Positions 16,508-25,700 of a DNA stretch of 64,000 nucleotides are shown piece by piece. The stretch covers positions 219,875 through 283,874 of the forward strand of contig CAUSKK010000001.1 in assembly GCA_963532425.1 (NCBI GenBank), given 5' to 3'. The position numbers and the translations under genes are program-made. The notes below the pieces were generated by a model. The model was not told where the DNA came from and did not search any database. It saw nothing but the letters and a program-made list of their open reading frames with translations. How positions within the stretch are numbered: position 1 is the first letter of the stretch; every line of letters begins with the position of its first letter. The DNA is from CAUSKK01 sp963532425 (lineage in GTDB: Bacteria > Pseudomonadota > Gammaproteobacteria > Cardiobacteriales > Cardiobacteriaceae).

Positions 16508-17356
16508 CTAGTGGGGCAGATACTCGTCCTTGAGTACGCCGACCAGCTCGTCATAGGGCACGGTCAGCACCACATTGCCCTCCGAATAGGGGGCGATGGC
16601 ATAGGGCGGATAGCTGAAGGCCAGGCCGTCGGTGTTGAAGAAGAAGTTTTCGTCCTCCAGCAGCTGCTGGCGCATCAGGGTGTTCAAATCCACCAGAACG
16701 CCCTGCTGTTCCTCGTTCTTCAGGGCCAGACAGCAGAGGTCTCTCTCCTGATACTCCTTGAGCGAGTCCACCTTGTTGAACTGCAGGAAGCGCTGGCCGA
16801 GCAGCCGGCCGAGCTCGTCGCGCTGGCCCGGCACCAGAATGTCCTCCAGTTTCAGCTGGCGGTCGCGGTCGTCGATGACCAGATAGCTTTTGCCGAAGAG
16901 GCCGTGGACGCCGCCCTCGTAGCTGTAGAAATCGACGGTGAACATTTCCAGATTTTTATAGTGGCCGAAATAGCCCGCCGTCCACAGCACGCTCAGATTG
17001 CAATTGTTGCTGCGGCCGGCGCTGGCGCCCTGCACCAGCTCCTCGGCCCGGGCAGCCTTGGCCTTCTCCTCGTCCATGTCGTCGGTGAGGCCGTTTATCT
17101 GGTCGGCCAGGAAGGCCACCACGTCCTTTTCCGTGGCTAGTTCGCCATTGACGATTTTGTCCAGGGCCGGCCGGTTCGTGACGATGCGGGTAATTTTGGC
17201 CTCGGCCAGCGGGTCGTATTCGTCCAGACCGCAGTAGGCCCGGTAGATTTTCTCGTTTTTGATGCTGCTCAAATCCGGTTCGATTTTATCGGTGTTCAGG
17301 AATAAATCCTTGGCCAGCAGCGGGCCGGCCAGCAGCAACAGCAGTAGTTTTTTCAT
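16508..17356 (-). CDS. Exported DUF3298 (RsiV-like) domain protein
   Basis: This 282-residue protein has a signal peptide (MKKLLLLLLAGPLLA) and should be periplasmic. The C-terminal half matches DUF3298: the block SYEGGVHGLFGKSYLVID, then LKLEDILVPG, and near the end FNTDGLAFSYPPYAIAPYSEG followed by VPYDEL. This fold occurs in RsiV-type anti-sigma factors and in lysozyme-binding or peptidoglycan-associated proteins. No anti-sigma helix or adjacent sigma factor is visible, so regulation is not implied. It is the last gene of a three-gene unit after corC and the TPR gene, 13 bp after the latter. Confidence 0.75.
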   Translation of the reverse strand: MKKLLLLLLAGPLLAKDLFLNTDKIEPDLSSIKNEKIYRAYCGLDEYDPLAEAKITRIVTNRPALDKIVNGELATEKDVVAFLADQINGLTDDMDEEKAKAARAEELVQGASAGRSNNCNLSVLWTAGYFGHYKNLEMFTVDFYSYEGGVHGLFGKSYLVIDDRDRQLKLEDILVPGQRDELGRLLGQRFLQFNKVDSLKEYQERDLCCLALKNEEQQGVLVDLNTLMRQQLLEDENFFFNTDGLAFSYPPYAIAPYSEGNVVLTVPYDELVGVLKDEYLPH

Positions 17357-17369
17357 AATTTCTCCGGGT

Positions 17370-18029
17370 TTAGAGGGCGCTCTTGACGATTTCTTCCGGG
17401 CTGGAGCGGCTGATTTTCTCGTTCAGCTTGCGCCGTTCCTCCGTGGACAGCACCCGTTCGCGCTCGGCAATGCGCTGTTCCAGCTGGGTTTCCTGGAAGA
17501 GTTTGCGGTGTTCGGGCTTATCGGCGCCGAGCTTCTGTACCATTTTCATCAGCAGCAGCGAACGCCAGGCGCTGTTATTCATCTGTTGTTCGCTGACGTA
17601 GATGGCCAAATCATAGAGCGATACCACGTCGCCCCGGCTGGCCAGGGCCTCCAGATAGGGCCGGGCCTTCTCGCCGTCGCGGGTGGGCATATCGTGGAAA
17701 TAGCAGCGGCCGGCGTTATCGACGGTGCCCATGTCCTCCGGCGGCAGCCCATCGCGCAGGGCGGCATCGGCGGCCTTGGCGAAGAGCGGGCAGGCCTTGA
17801 CCGGCTGTTTTAGCTCGATGAAGACGGCGCCGAGATTGTTCAGGGCCCGGCGGTTGTCTGGCTCCTTGCGCAGTAGCTTTTCGTAGGTCAGCTGGGCCGT
17901 GGCCAGGTCGCCGACGCGCTGGGCCTCCCGGGCGCGGGTGTAGAGGGCCTCGGGCTGGTTCTCCTCGTAGTAGTTCCAGCCGGAAATACCAGCAATCAGC
18001 AGCAGTAGAAAGAAAATAAGTGTTCTCAT
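17370..18029 (-). CDS. Membrane-anchored TPR protein
   Basis: This 219-residue protein has one N-terminal hydrophobic helix (MRTLIFFLLLLIAGISGWNYY) that may be an anchor or signal. TPR motifs follow at about 28-95 (ARAGD-like AQRVGDLATAQLTYEKLLRKEPDNRRALNNLGAVFIEL), then a helical tail rich in Glu and Arg. TPR proteins mediate protein contacts, and no specific function can be given. It lies 9 bp after corC and 13 bp before the DUF3298 gene, all on the minus strand, so the three are probably one transcript. Confidence 0.75.
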   Translation of the reverse strand: MRTLIFFLLLLIAGISGWNYYEENQPEALYTRAREAQRVGDLATAQLTYEKLLRKEPDNRRALNNLGAVFIELKQPVKACPLFAKAADAALRDGLPPEDMGTVDNAGRCYFHDMPTRDGEKARPYLEALASRGDVVSLYDLAIYVSEQQMNNSAWRSLLLMKMVQKLGADKPEHRKLFQETQLEQRIAERERVLSTEERRKLNEKISRSSPEEIVKSAL

Positions 18030-18038
18030 GGGATTCTC

Positions 18039-18881
18039 CTAGTTAAGGGACGATTCCGCCTCGGGGCGGGCGGGGGTGAAATTCAGACTAATCAGCCGTT
18101 TCTTGTCGGCCTTGAGCACCGTAACCAGCCAGCCGGCCAGCTCGATGGTTTCGCCGCTGGCGGGCAGGCGGCCGAACTGTTCCAGCACCTGGCCGCCGAT
18201 GGTGTCGGCGTGCTCGTCGGACAGTTCGACATTGAAATAGCGGTTGAATTCGTCAATGGGCGTCAGGGCGCTGATTTGGAAGCTGCCGTCGGCATTGGGC
18301 ACGATGGGGGCACTGGCGATTTCGTCGTGCTCGTCGTCGATTTCGCCGACGATTTCCTCGATGACGTCCTCAATGGTGAGCAGGCCGGACAGGGCGCCGT
18401 ACTCGTCGATAACCAGGGCCATATGATTGCGGTTGCTTTTGAACTGGCGCAGCATGGCGTCCAGGGCCTTGCTCTCCGGCACGATGGTAGCCGGCCGCAC
18501 CAGCTCCAGCACCGTGGGCTGCTGGCCGCGCACCAGGGCCGGCAGCAAATCCTTGGCCAGCAGTATGCCGCGCAGCTGGCGGTGCTCCTCGTCCACCACC
18601 GGATAGCGGGAGTGGCCGCTCTCCAGCACAATTTCCAAGACCTTCTCCAGCGGGTCATTCTCCTCAATCAGCACCATCTGGCCCCGGGGAATCATGACGT
18701 CGCGCACCTGGGTTTGATTGAATTCCAGCAGGTTTTCCATCATGTGGGCGGTGTCGTCGCTGACCAGCTGTTTGGCGCGAATGTGTTTGAGCAGCGTCTG
18801 GAGATAGTCCTCGTCGCTGTCGTTGGCCCAGAGGGTGCTGAGACGTTCCAGCAGGTTGGGCTTGGGCGGTTCTTCGTTCAT
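18039..18881 (-). CDS. corC: CorC/HlyC-family CBS-domain protein
   Basis: This 280-residue cytoplasmic protein has the CorC layout. A short N-terminal region ends in VRDVMIPR. Two CBS domains follow at about 65-125 (SGHSRYPVVDEEHRQLRGILLAKDLLPAL) and 130-185 (NHMALVIDEYGALSGLLTIEDVIEEIVGEI). The small CorC_HlyC transporter-associated domain ends the protein (residues about 200-275, with GGQVLEQFGRLPASGETIEL). E. coli CorC (YbeX) is linked to magnesium and cobalt efflux and to ribosome or envelope stress. The usual neighbours ybeY, ybeZ and lnt are not here; TPR and DUF3298 genes follow instead. It is divergent from the bPH gene at 18937. Confidence 0.88.
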   Translation of the reverse strand: MNEEPPKPNLLERLSTLWANDSDEDYLQTLLKHIRAKQLVSDDTAHMMENLLEFNQTQVRDVMIPRGQMVLIEENDPLEKVLEIVLESGHSRYPVVDEEHRQLRGILLAKDLLPALVRGQQPTVLELVRPATIVPESKALDAMLRQFKSNRNHMALVIDEYGALSGLLTIEDVIEEIVGEIDDEHDEIASAPIVPNADGSFQISALTPIDEFNRYFNVELSDEHADTIGGQVLEQFGRLPASGETIELAGWLVTVLKADKKRLISLNFTPARPEAESSLN

Positions 18882-18936
18882 AATTTCTAGGTTTTAACGG
18901 AAAAAAGTCATTTTAAACATTCACTAGGAGAAAGCC

Positions 18937-19572
18937 ATGCTTAGAAATCTCGCCGCCGATGCCCTGGGTCTCAGCGATTTGGGTCGGGTGGTGGCCCCGG
19001 AGGATTTTCCCCAGTGTGCCCTGCCGGCCTATCTGCTGACGGACGAACGGCTGCACGTGCTGATTCAATCGCGCAGCGATGAATATGGCTTCAGCAACCA
19101 GGCCTTTTGGCATCTGGACGGCACCTCGGCCATCAGCAAACGGCGGCTGCTGAAGCGCTTCCCCTACAGCCAGCAGGCGCCGCACCACATTCTGTTGGAA
19201 ACGGCCGGCACCCTGGATTTGGACGCCGAGCTGAAATTCACCATCGGCGAGACGAACTATTCCCTCGACATCAGTCGCGGCCAGGTGGACCGGCTGCGGC
19301 CGGTGTACCAGGCCCTGCTGGCCCTGGAATCGGCCTGTGAGCAGCTGCGCCGGGAGGGTGAGGTGCTGGCGGCCAGTTTCCAGCGGGTGCCGGAGCTGTT
19401 CCGCATCAAAACCCTGGACAGCGAACTGCTGCTAAATCTGCCGGACATTCTCAACCAGACCATCGCCCAGCTCAGCGCCGGCCAGAATGCCCGGCTGCGG
19501 GAATGGCACGGGCGCTTCGAGTTTTCTGCCCTCTTTGAAAAATATCTGCCCCCGGCCTCGGCGGCGGGCTAG
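18937..19572 (+). CDS. Bacterial PH-domain (bPH/DUF1696-like) protein
   Basis: This 211-residue soluble protein starts at ATG 18937 behind TAGGAGAAAG. Residues about 28-125 resemble the bacterial pleckstrin-homology family. A strand is followed by LLTDERLHVLIQ and, strikingly, by ETAGTLDLDAELKFTIG, which is close to the conserved core of DUF1696/YvbH-type proteins. The C-terminal part is mainly helical with no recognised domain. The biological role of bPH proteins is largely unknown. An exact GAAGCGCTTC lies inside the gene near 19153 and encodes KRF. The call rests on the short conserved core. Confidence 0.6.
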   Translation: MLRNLAADALGLSDLGRVVAPEDFPQCALPAYLLTDERLHVLIQSRSDEYGFSNQAFWHLDGTSAISKRRLLKRFPYSQQAPHHILLETAGTLDLDAELKFTIGETNYSLDISRGQVDRLRPVYQALLALESACEQLRREGEVLAASFQRVPELFRIKTLDSELLLNLPDILNQTIAQLSAGQNARLREWHGRFEFSALFEKYLPPASAAG

Positions 19573-19582
19573 CTTCCCCAAT

Positions 19583-19674
19583 GGCGAAGCGCTTCGGCCT
19601 GGATTGGCCAGTAATCACGAAGCGCTTCGGGCGGCGCCCCATAAAAAAGAAGCGCTTCCCGACGGAAGCGCTTC
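19583..19674. repeat. Small cluster of four GAAGCGCTTC palindromes
   Basis: Four exact copies lie in about 90 bp between the convergent bPH and znuA genes, starting near 19583, 19618, 19649 and 19665. The last two are 6 bp apart and form the znuA terminator. Confidence 0.95.
19643..19674 (-). terminator. znuA terminator made of two inverted palindrome copies
   Basis: Two complete GAAGCGCTTC copies at 19649-19658 and 19665-19674 pair with each other and, on the minus strand, run into six T (A-run 19643-19648). The first copy lies 4 bp or less from the znuA stop at 19678. Confidence 0.85.
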
Positions 19675-19677
19675 GTT

Positions 19678-20628
19678 CTACTGCAAACAGCCCTTCAGAT
19701 TCTTGGCCAGATTCTGAATGATTTGGCCGTAGGCGTTTTTATCGGCGGGCAGGTCGGCGCCGAGGGGGTCGAGGGTGGCCACTTTAACTTTGGTACCGCT
19801 GACCAGCTTGTCCACGATTTTGGCCGGGAACTGGGGCTCATTGAAAACACAGACAATCTTTTTCTCCGCCAGCATCGCCTGCAGCTCGGCCAGCCGGGCC
19901 GGGGTGGGCTCATGTTCCGGACTGACCCGCACGCTGCCCAGCGGCTGCAGCTGGTAGTCCTTTTCAAAGTACTGGTAGGCGTCGTGGAAAACCAGATAGG
20001 GCGTCTTCTGGTAGGGGCGCAGCTCCTCGGCGGTCTGCTCGTGCAGGCTCTGCAGGGCGGCGCTGGCCTTGGTCAAATTGGCCTGATACTGCGGCTTATG
20101 TTCCGGGTCGGCCTGACTCAGGGCCTCGGCGATGGCCTTCAGCAGCACTTCGCCATTTTTCGTGCTCAACCACAGGTGCAAATCGTGAACGCCGTGGTGG
20201 TGGTGATGTTCATGCTCGTGGTCGTGGTCGTGGGGCTCGTCCTCGTCATGGTGATGATGATGATGCTCCTCGGCCTCGGCCCAGGCCCCGCCGGTGCGGG
20301 TGGGCAGCAGTTCGACGCCCTCCAGTTCGCTCCAGTTGATATTGACCAGCTCCTTTTTCAGCTTCGGCAACAGCGGCGGCAGGAAGGTTTCCATGTCCTT
20401 GCCCACCCAGAGCAGAATGTCGGCCTCGGCCAGGGCCTGGCTGTCGGCGGTGGTAAGTTGGTAGCCGTGGGGCGAGGCCTGTTTGATGAGCAGGGTCGGT
20501 TCAAAAACGCCGTCGCTGATTTGGGCCACCAGGGCATGCAGCGGCTTCAGGGTGCTGACCACTTTGGGAGTGGCCCAGGCCGAACCCAGGGTGCCGGCGG
20601 CCAGCAGGAGCAAGGTTTTTTTTATCAT
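19678..20628 (-). CDS. znuA: Zinc ABC transporter periplasmic binding protein
   Basis: This 316-residue protein has a signal peptide cut near Ala19 and the metal-binding SBP (cluster A-I) fold. The features are PKVVSTLKPLHALVA, SPHGYQLTTADSQALAEADILLWVG, a His/Asp/Glu-rich loop (residues 121-148) typical of ZnuA, and FHDAYQYFEKDYQL with a metal-binding His. It captures zinc in the periplasm for the ZnuBC permease. znuB and znuC are not next to it, which is unusual but known. The 160-bp upstream gap is AT-rich and also holds the tRNA-Gly promoter; I do not see a convincing Zur box by eye. Confidence 0.92.
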   Translation of the reverse strand: MIKKTLLLLAAGTLGSAWATPKVVSTLKPLHALVAQISDGVFEPTLLIKQASPHGYQLTTADSQALAEADILLWVGKDMETFLPPLLPKLKKELVNINWSELEGVELLPTRTGGAWAEAEEHHHHHHDEDEPHDHDHEHEHHHHHGVHDLHLWLSTKNGEVLLKAIAEALSQADPEHKPQYQANLTKASAALQSLHEQTAEELRPYQKTPYLVFHDAYQYFEKDYQLQPLGSVRVSPEHEPTPARLAELQAMLAEKKIVCVFNEPQFPAKIVDKLVSGTKVKVATLDPLGADLPADKNAYGQIIQNLAKNLKGCLQ

Positions 20629-20746
20629 GGCTAATCCTTAATAAAAATTAACAAAAGCGCCAATTGTAAGACCCGCACAGAAAATTGTCGGAGAATATTG
20701 AAAAGCCAATAAAATCAAAAAAATAACAAATTTGTCGCGAAAATGC

Positions 20747-20775
20747 TTGCCAGAGAACGGAAATACCCCTAAAAT
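20747..20775 (+). promoter_or_regulatory. Promoter of the tRNA-Gly/Cys/Gly cluster
   Basis: TTGCCA (20747-20752), a 17-bp spacer and TAAAAT (20770-20775) lie about 14 bp before the first tRNA. The neighbouring DNA is AT-rich. A GC-rich stretch between the -10 box and the tRNA start (GCCGG) may act as a discriminator, as in stable-RNA promoters. Confidence 0.65.
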
Positions 20776-20789
20776 GCCGGACTTGTTAA

Positions 20790-20864
20790 GCGGGAATAGC
20801 TCAGTGGTAGAGCACAACCTTGCCAAGGTTGGGGTCGCGAGTTCGAGCCTCGTTTCCCGCTCCA
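20790..20864 (+). tRNA. tRNA-Gly (anticodon GCC), copy 1
   Basis: The cloverleaf has acceptor GCGGGAA/TTCCCGC, the anticodon loop CTTGCCAAG with anticodon GCC, the T-arm GAGTTCGAGCCTC, discriminator T and an encoded CCA. It is 75 nt long and identical to the copy at 20988-21062. Confidence 0.97.
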
Positions 20865-20911
20865 GATTTTTAAATTAGGCCCGATTTAGAGTTTAATTGA
20901 GAAATTAATTT

Positions 20912-20985
20912 GGCTGGGTAGCAAAGTGGTTATGCAGTGGATTGCAAATCCATGTACGCCGGTTCGATTCCGACCTCAGCCTCCA
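20912..20985 (+). tRNA. tRNA-Cys (anticodon GCA)
   Basis: The 74-nt cloverleaf has the D-arm AGCAAAGTGGTTATGC, the anticodon loop GATTGCAAATC with anticodon GCA, the T-arm CCGGTTCGATTCCG and discriminator T followed by encoded CCA. It closely follows E. coli cysT and lies between the two tRNA-Gly genes on one transcript. Confidence 0.96.
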
Positions 20986-20987
20986 AA

Positions 20988-21062
20988 GCGGGAATAGCTC
21001 AGTGGTAGAGCACAACCTTGCCAAGGTTGGGGTCGCGAGTTCGAGCCTCGTTTCCCGCTCCA
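20988..21062 (+). tRNA. tRNA-Gly (anticodon GCC), copy 2
   Basis: This copy is identical to the tRNA-Gly at 20790-20864, including the encoded CCA, and starts two bases after tRNA-Cys. The duplication suggests demand for GGC decoding, which matches the heavy use of GGC codons in this GC-rich region. Confidence 0.97.
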
Positions 21063-21184
21063 GAATTCTTTAAAAAACCCAAGGCCACCACCTTGGTGAG
21101 AAAAAGGTTAAAACTGGCAATTTATTGCTGGCTTTAAAATCCATTTTTTGTTCCTTTTCTCCTTCATAAAATGGTAAAAACTTT

Positions 21185-21209
21185 GCCCTCCTCTGGAGGG
21201 CTTTTTTTT
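21185..21209. terminator. Terminator between the tRNA cluster and recD
   Basis: GCCCTCC pairs with GGAGGGC around a short loop, followed on the plus strand by eight T; on the minus strand an A-run at 21176-21180 gives a weaker T-tract. It can end both the tRNA transcript and recD, which stops at 21219. A second dyad CCAAGG/CCTTGG lies at about 21079-21097. Confidence 0.75.
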
Positions 21210-21218
21210 ATCCTTCTT

Positions 21219-22718
21219 CTACTCTTCCTCCTGCAAAAAGAATCCCAAGCCGGTGTGGCGCTGGGTCGGCGTAACAATGGCCTGCCGCAAGGCCGCCCGT
21301 GGCCCAAACAGCCGCACCGTCTGCCGGGCCCGACTGACCCCCGTATAGAACAGCTCCCGGCTAAGCAAACGCTCCGCCGGCCCCTCCGCTGGCAGCACCA
21401 GCGCCACCTCGTCAAACTCGGAACCCTGGGCCTTGTGCACGGTCAGGGCGTAGGCCGGCAACAGCTGGCGCGGGTTGAGCTGATTCAGGGCCACGGTTTT
21501 CTGCCCCGGAAACCGCACCACCAGCCCCCCGGCCCGTTGCCAGCACAGACCAATGTCGCCGTTGAACAGTTCCAGCCGGTAATCGTTGGCCGTAACCAGC
21601 AGCGGCAGGCCGTGGAAATACTCGCCATAGGCCAGGCCCAGGTCGCGGCGGTGGCGCTCGGCCAGGGCCCGATTGATGGCGACGGTGCCAAAATCGCCGT
21701 GGTTGCTGCTGCTGAGAATGCGATAGCGGTTGAACGCCGCTTCGGCGGCCTGGAACGTGGCCTCGTCCGCCGGGTCGCCGTGGTGCAGGGCCGCCATATA
21801 GCCTTGAAAACCGGCCCAGAGCTCGTCCTGGCTGGGTTTTTCCTGCCAATTCAATTCCTCGCAGAGGGCCAGCAGCGCTTCCGCTTCCGGTTCCGCCTGC
21901 TGCAGTCCACGCACCAGCCGCCCGATGGCACTGGCCGCCGTGAAACGACGGCTTTCCTCCAGCGTAACCACAAAATCCCGCAGCCGGGGCGCCCGAATCA
22001 AATCGTGCAGGACGGCCCCCGGCTCCACCGCCGCCAGCTGCTGGGCATCGCCGAGCAGAATCAGGCGGCTCTCGGGTCTGACGGCGCCGAACAGCTGCCG
22101 GGCCAGGGCCGAGGACAGCATGGAGGCCTCGTCCACAATCAGCAGGTCGTGGGGCAGGGGATTGTGCTCGTCGTGAAGCGCTTCGCCGCCCTGAAAATGC
22201 AGCAGCCGGTGAATGGTCTGGGGATTGTCGATGGCCACCGCCTCCCGGAGCAGACTTTCGCCGACGCGCTGGGCCGCCTTGCCGGTGGGGGCGCAGAGGC
22301 CAATCAGCAATTCCGGCGTTTCGGCCCGCAGCGCTTTCACCAGCTGGGCCAGGGTGTAGGTTTTACCGGTGCCGGGGCCGCCGTTGATAATTAGAAACTG
22401 ACGGCGCCGGGCGGCGGCAAAGGCCTGTTGCTGCCGTTCGTTGAGCCCCCGGGGAAGCGCTTCGGCGGGCACGTCCGCCGCCGGCCGCTGGCGGAGCCGG
22501 CCAAGGATATCCCGGGCCAGGGCCTGCTCCTCGTCCCAGATACGCCGCAGCCAGGTTTGCTGGCCGCGCTGGCGGAAATGGGGCGACGGGCTGGGCGGCG
22601 CGGTGAAGACCGTATCGCCGGCCTCCTGGCTGGCGGCCAGGGCGCGAAAAATCTCCAGCTGGCTATCCAGCGCCTCGCCGGCGCGCCAGCTCAAATATTG
22701 GGCAATGTTTTCCATCAA
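21219..22718 (-). CDS. recD: Exodeoxyribonuclease V alpha subunit (RecD helicase)
   Basis: This 499-residue protein is the fast 5'-3' helicase of RecBCD. The Walker A motif NGGPGTGKT is at residues 112-120, motif II is LIVDEASMLSS, and motif VI LTVHKAQGSEFDEVAL is near the end. It is shorter than the 608-residue E. coli protein, with a compact N-terminal domain. The start overlaps the recB stop by four bases, so translation is coupled. Exact GAAGCGCTTC copies inside the gene near 22173 and 22452 encode GEAL and EALP segments. A bidirectional terminator follows. Confidence 0.93.
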   Translation of the reverse strand: MMENIAQYLSWRAGEALDSQLEIFRALAASQEAGDTVFTAPPSPSPHFRQRGQQTWLRRIWDEEQALARDILGRLRQRPAADVPAEALPRGLNERQQQAFAAARRRQFLIINGGPGTGKTYTLAQLVKALRAETPELLIGLCAPTGKAAQRVGESLLREAVAIDNPQTIHRLLHFQGGEALHDEHNPLPHDLLIVDEASMLSSALARQLFGAVRPESRLILLGDAQQLAAVEPGAVLHDLIRAPRLRDFVVTLEESRRFTAASAIGRLVRGLQQAEPEAEALLALCEELNWQEKPSQDELWAGFQGYMAALHHGDPADEATFQAAEAAFNRYRILSSSNHGDFGTVAINRALAERHRRDLGLAYGEYFHGLPLLVTANDYRLELFNGDIGLCWQRAGGLVVRFPGQKTVALNQLNPRQLLPAYALTVHKAQGSEFDEVALVLPAEGPAERLLSRELFYTGVSRARQTVRLFGPRAALRQAIVTPTQRHTGLGFFLQEEE

Positions 22719-25700
22719 TGGGTTCCTAGCAATTCATCGAGACGTCGGAGAAATTCAACCGGCGGGGCCCAGTAAAACAGGCCACCGCCGGGCCGGGCCG
22801 GACTCAGACCGCGCACAAAGGCATATTCGACGCCGCCGAGCAAATCCGCCCGGCCGCCGAGCCGCCGGTAAAGAGCCAGCTGATAGAGGGCGGCCTGCAG
22901 GCCGTACTGGTGCTCGGCCATGGCCCGCTGCAGCGCTACGCCCCGGTAGTCGTCCCAGCGTTCGCCGAGATAATTGGACTTGTAATCGAGGATATAAAAA
23001 CGGCCCTCATGCTCATAGACCAAATCAATTTCCCCGCGCAGATAGCGATAGTGGCGGCCGTCCGGCGGCAGATGCAGGGGCTGGCCAAAATCGGCGAAGA
23101 GCTGGTTCAGCTCGGCCACCGGCAGGGCCCGGCCGTCGTCCAGGGCTAGGGCGAAGGACAGCTCCGGACTGCGCCGGTTGGCCGGAATCGTCCCGAGCTG
23201 GGCACCGCTGGGCAGGGGCGCTGCCAGCACCGCCGCCAGCCACTCCTGCACCGCCGCCAGGGGAAGCGCGGCCCCGGAACGAAGCGCTTCCTCCTCCTCG
23301 GGCCCGGCCAGGGGAATTTTGTACTGGCGGGCGAAGCGCTTCAGCAGATAGGCCCACTGGCCCGGCTCCTGGGGCTGCAGCCGTTCCAGAACCTTATGGA
23401 GAAAACTCCCGGCCTCGGTACCGCGCGGAAAGGCGGTGCGAATGGCATCGAGCTCGCCGCCGGCCCGGCGCGGATAGAGGGCGTCGATTTCATCGGCGTA
23501 GTTTTCCTCGTCCACCGTTACCACCCCGGCCCGGGTCAGGGCCGTGAAGCTGGTGCGCTGCCAGCCGTAGAACTCCCGCCGCGCCGGCAGCGGCGGCAGG
23601 GGGGGAAGCGCTTCCTTCACCGCCCCCGGGGCCGGCGGCTCCATCGCCACGGGCAGGGCCCCGAGCAGGTCGGAGCCGGAGCCAGCGTCCAACTCAGCCG
23701 GCCGCAGCAGGGTCAGAGCATTCTTACTCCTGCTAGTTTCCGATGGCTTCTGGTAGCAGACGATGAGCAAATCCTCGGCCCGGGTCAGGGCCACATAGAG
23801 CTGCCGCCGCTTTTCCGCCTCCTCCTCCTCCTTCAGTTCCTCGGCCACCGCCGCCGGCGGGTCAAGGCTGAGATGAATCTCGTCGCCCACGTAGTAGCGC
23901 CGGATTTGCAGCCCATCACTTCGCCCCGGCCCGGTCTTCAGGCCGCTGACGATGACCACCGGCGCCTGCAGGCCCTTGGCCCCGTGAATGGTGAGCAGCC
24001 GCACATCGTCGCCGCCGCCCAGGGTTGGGGCCGGCCATTTTTCCGGCGGCTCCTCCAGCTGCTGGAGCCACCAGCTGTAGAAGGCCGGCGGCTGCTGGCG
24101 CGGGCCCTGGTCGGCCACCACCTCCAGCAGGGCGCGGAAATGGAGCACGTTCAGCCGATTCTGCGGCGCCGGCGCGGCGGCCAGATTCTCCCAGAGGGAA
24201 AAACGCTGGCAGAGCTGGTGCAGGGCGTCGAGCAGACCGAAGCGCTGCCAGCGTTCCAGCCCCTCCTGCAGAGCCGCCGCCACGCCCTCGTCCCAGGGGT
24301 CGAGCTCGGCCAGCGACCGCCCGAAAAAGGCGCTGGTCAGCAGCCCATTGACGAGGAGGCGGTTGTTCGGTTCCAGCAGGGCCGCCAGCAGCCGCGCCAT
24401 CTCCCGGGCCAGGGGCAGGGCAAAGAGTCGATTTTTCTCCTGCAGTTCGCTGCTGATGCCCACCTCCAGCAGGGCCGCCGCCAGCCGGTTAAGCCAATCG
24501 TTGCGCGGCGCCAGCAGCAATAAATCCTGCGGCCGCAGGGGCTGGCCGTGGCGCCGATAGGGACTGGTGGGCGCCAGCAGGGCCTGCACCGTCGCCACCA
24601 CCCGGCGAATTTCCGCCGCGTTCTTATCCTCCTTCTCCTCCGGCCGGGGTTCCACCGCCAGCCAGAGCAGCGGCCGCTGCAAATCCTGGCCGGCGGCATC
24701 GGTCAGCGGCCGGGGCCCGGCCAGGGCCTGCATCTCCTGATAGTGAATGCCGGCGCCGAGATTCTGCGGGCCGTTGGCCACGAAATCGCGGTAGTGATGG
24801 TTGAGGGCGGCGATGAGCCGGGGGCTGGAACGGCGGTTCTCGGTGAGGGCGTGGCACTGCTCCGGGCGGAAATGGCGCTTCAGCTGCTGATAGCTGGCCA
24901 CGTCGCCGCCGCGAAAACCGTAGATGGCCTGCTTCGGGTCGCCCACCAGCAGCAGAAAATGGCCGTCGGGGCTCGGGTCATTGAGATAAATCCGCTCCAG
25001 CAGCAGGGCCTGTTCGGCATTCAAATCCTGGGATTCGTCCACCAGCATCACCGGGTAGCGATGGCGCAGATAGCGGGCCAGCGGCGCCAGCTTTTCACCG
25101 GCCGGCGGGCTGAGGGCATCGTTGAGCCGCTGCAGATTCAGGCTGTGGCTGCTGCGTCCCTGCCGTTCCAGCGTCGGGCCGAGCTCGTCGCGCACCTGCT
25201 CGGCACTGACCCAGAGGGCCTCCCGGGCGATGTTCCGGTTGCTGTCCTTCTGCAGCTGGAGCGCTGCGGCCAGCTCCCGCACCGCCCCCACCAGCGGCAG
25301 AACCTCAAAGGCCGCCCGGGTCTCCGCACTGGCTGCCTTCGCCCAGTTCGGGGCCCGGATAGCCCCCAGGAGACTGTCGGCCGAGCTGTCCTCTTTTTTG
25401 CTCGGCAGCAGCCGCTGCAGCAGCCGTTCTTTCAGCAGGGGCAGGGCCGCCAGATTGTTCGCCAGCGCGCTGCTTTTGCTTAGGGCCCCGGCCGCCTGCT
25501 GGGCCCGTACCCAGCCAACGAAGCGCTCCCCCTCCTCCGGGGTCAGCAGGGCCAGCCGCTGCCGGGCGGCCTGCAGCCGTTGGTCGTCGGGCAGTTCCAG
25601 CGTCGGCGGCCGTTCCAGCGGGGCGCGGCGGAAACTGTCCACCCGGCGAATGGCCTCCACAAAGTCCTCGGTTTTGGGTTTGCCATCGGTCAGATAGCGG

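Noticed and set aside
20629..20746. Zur operator upstream of znuA
   Set aside because: The AT-rich stretch has no clear inverted repeat like the known Zur box by eye.
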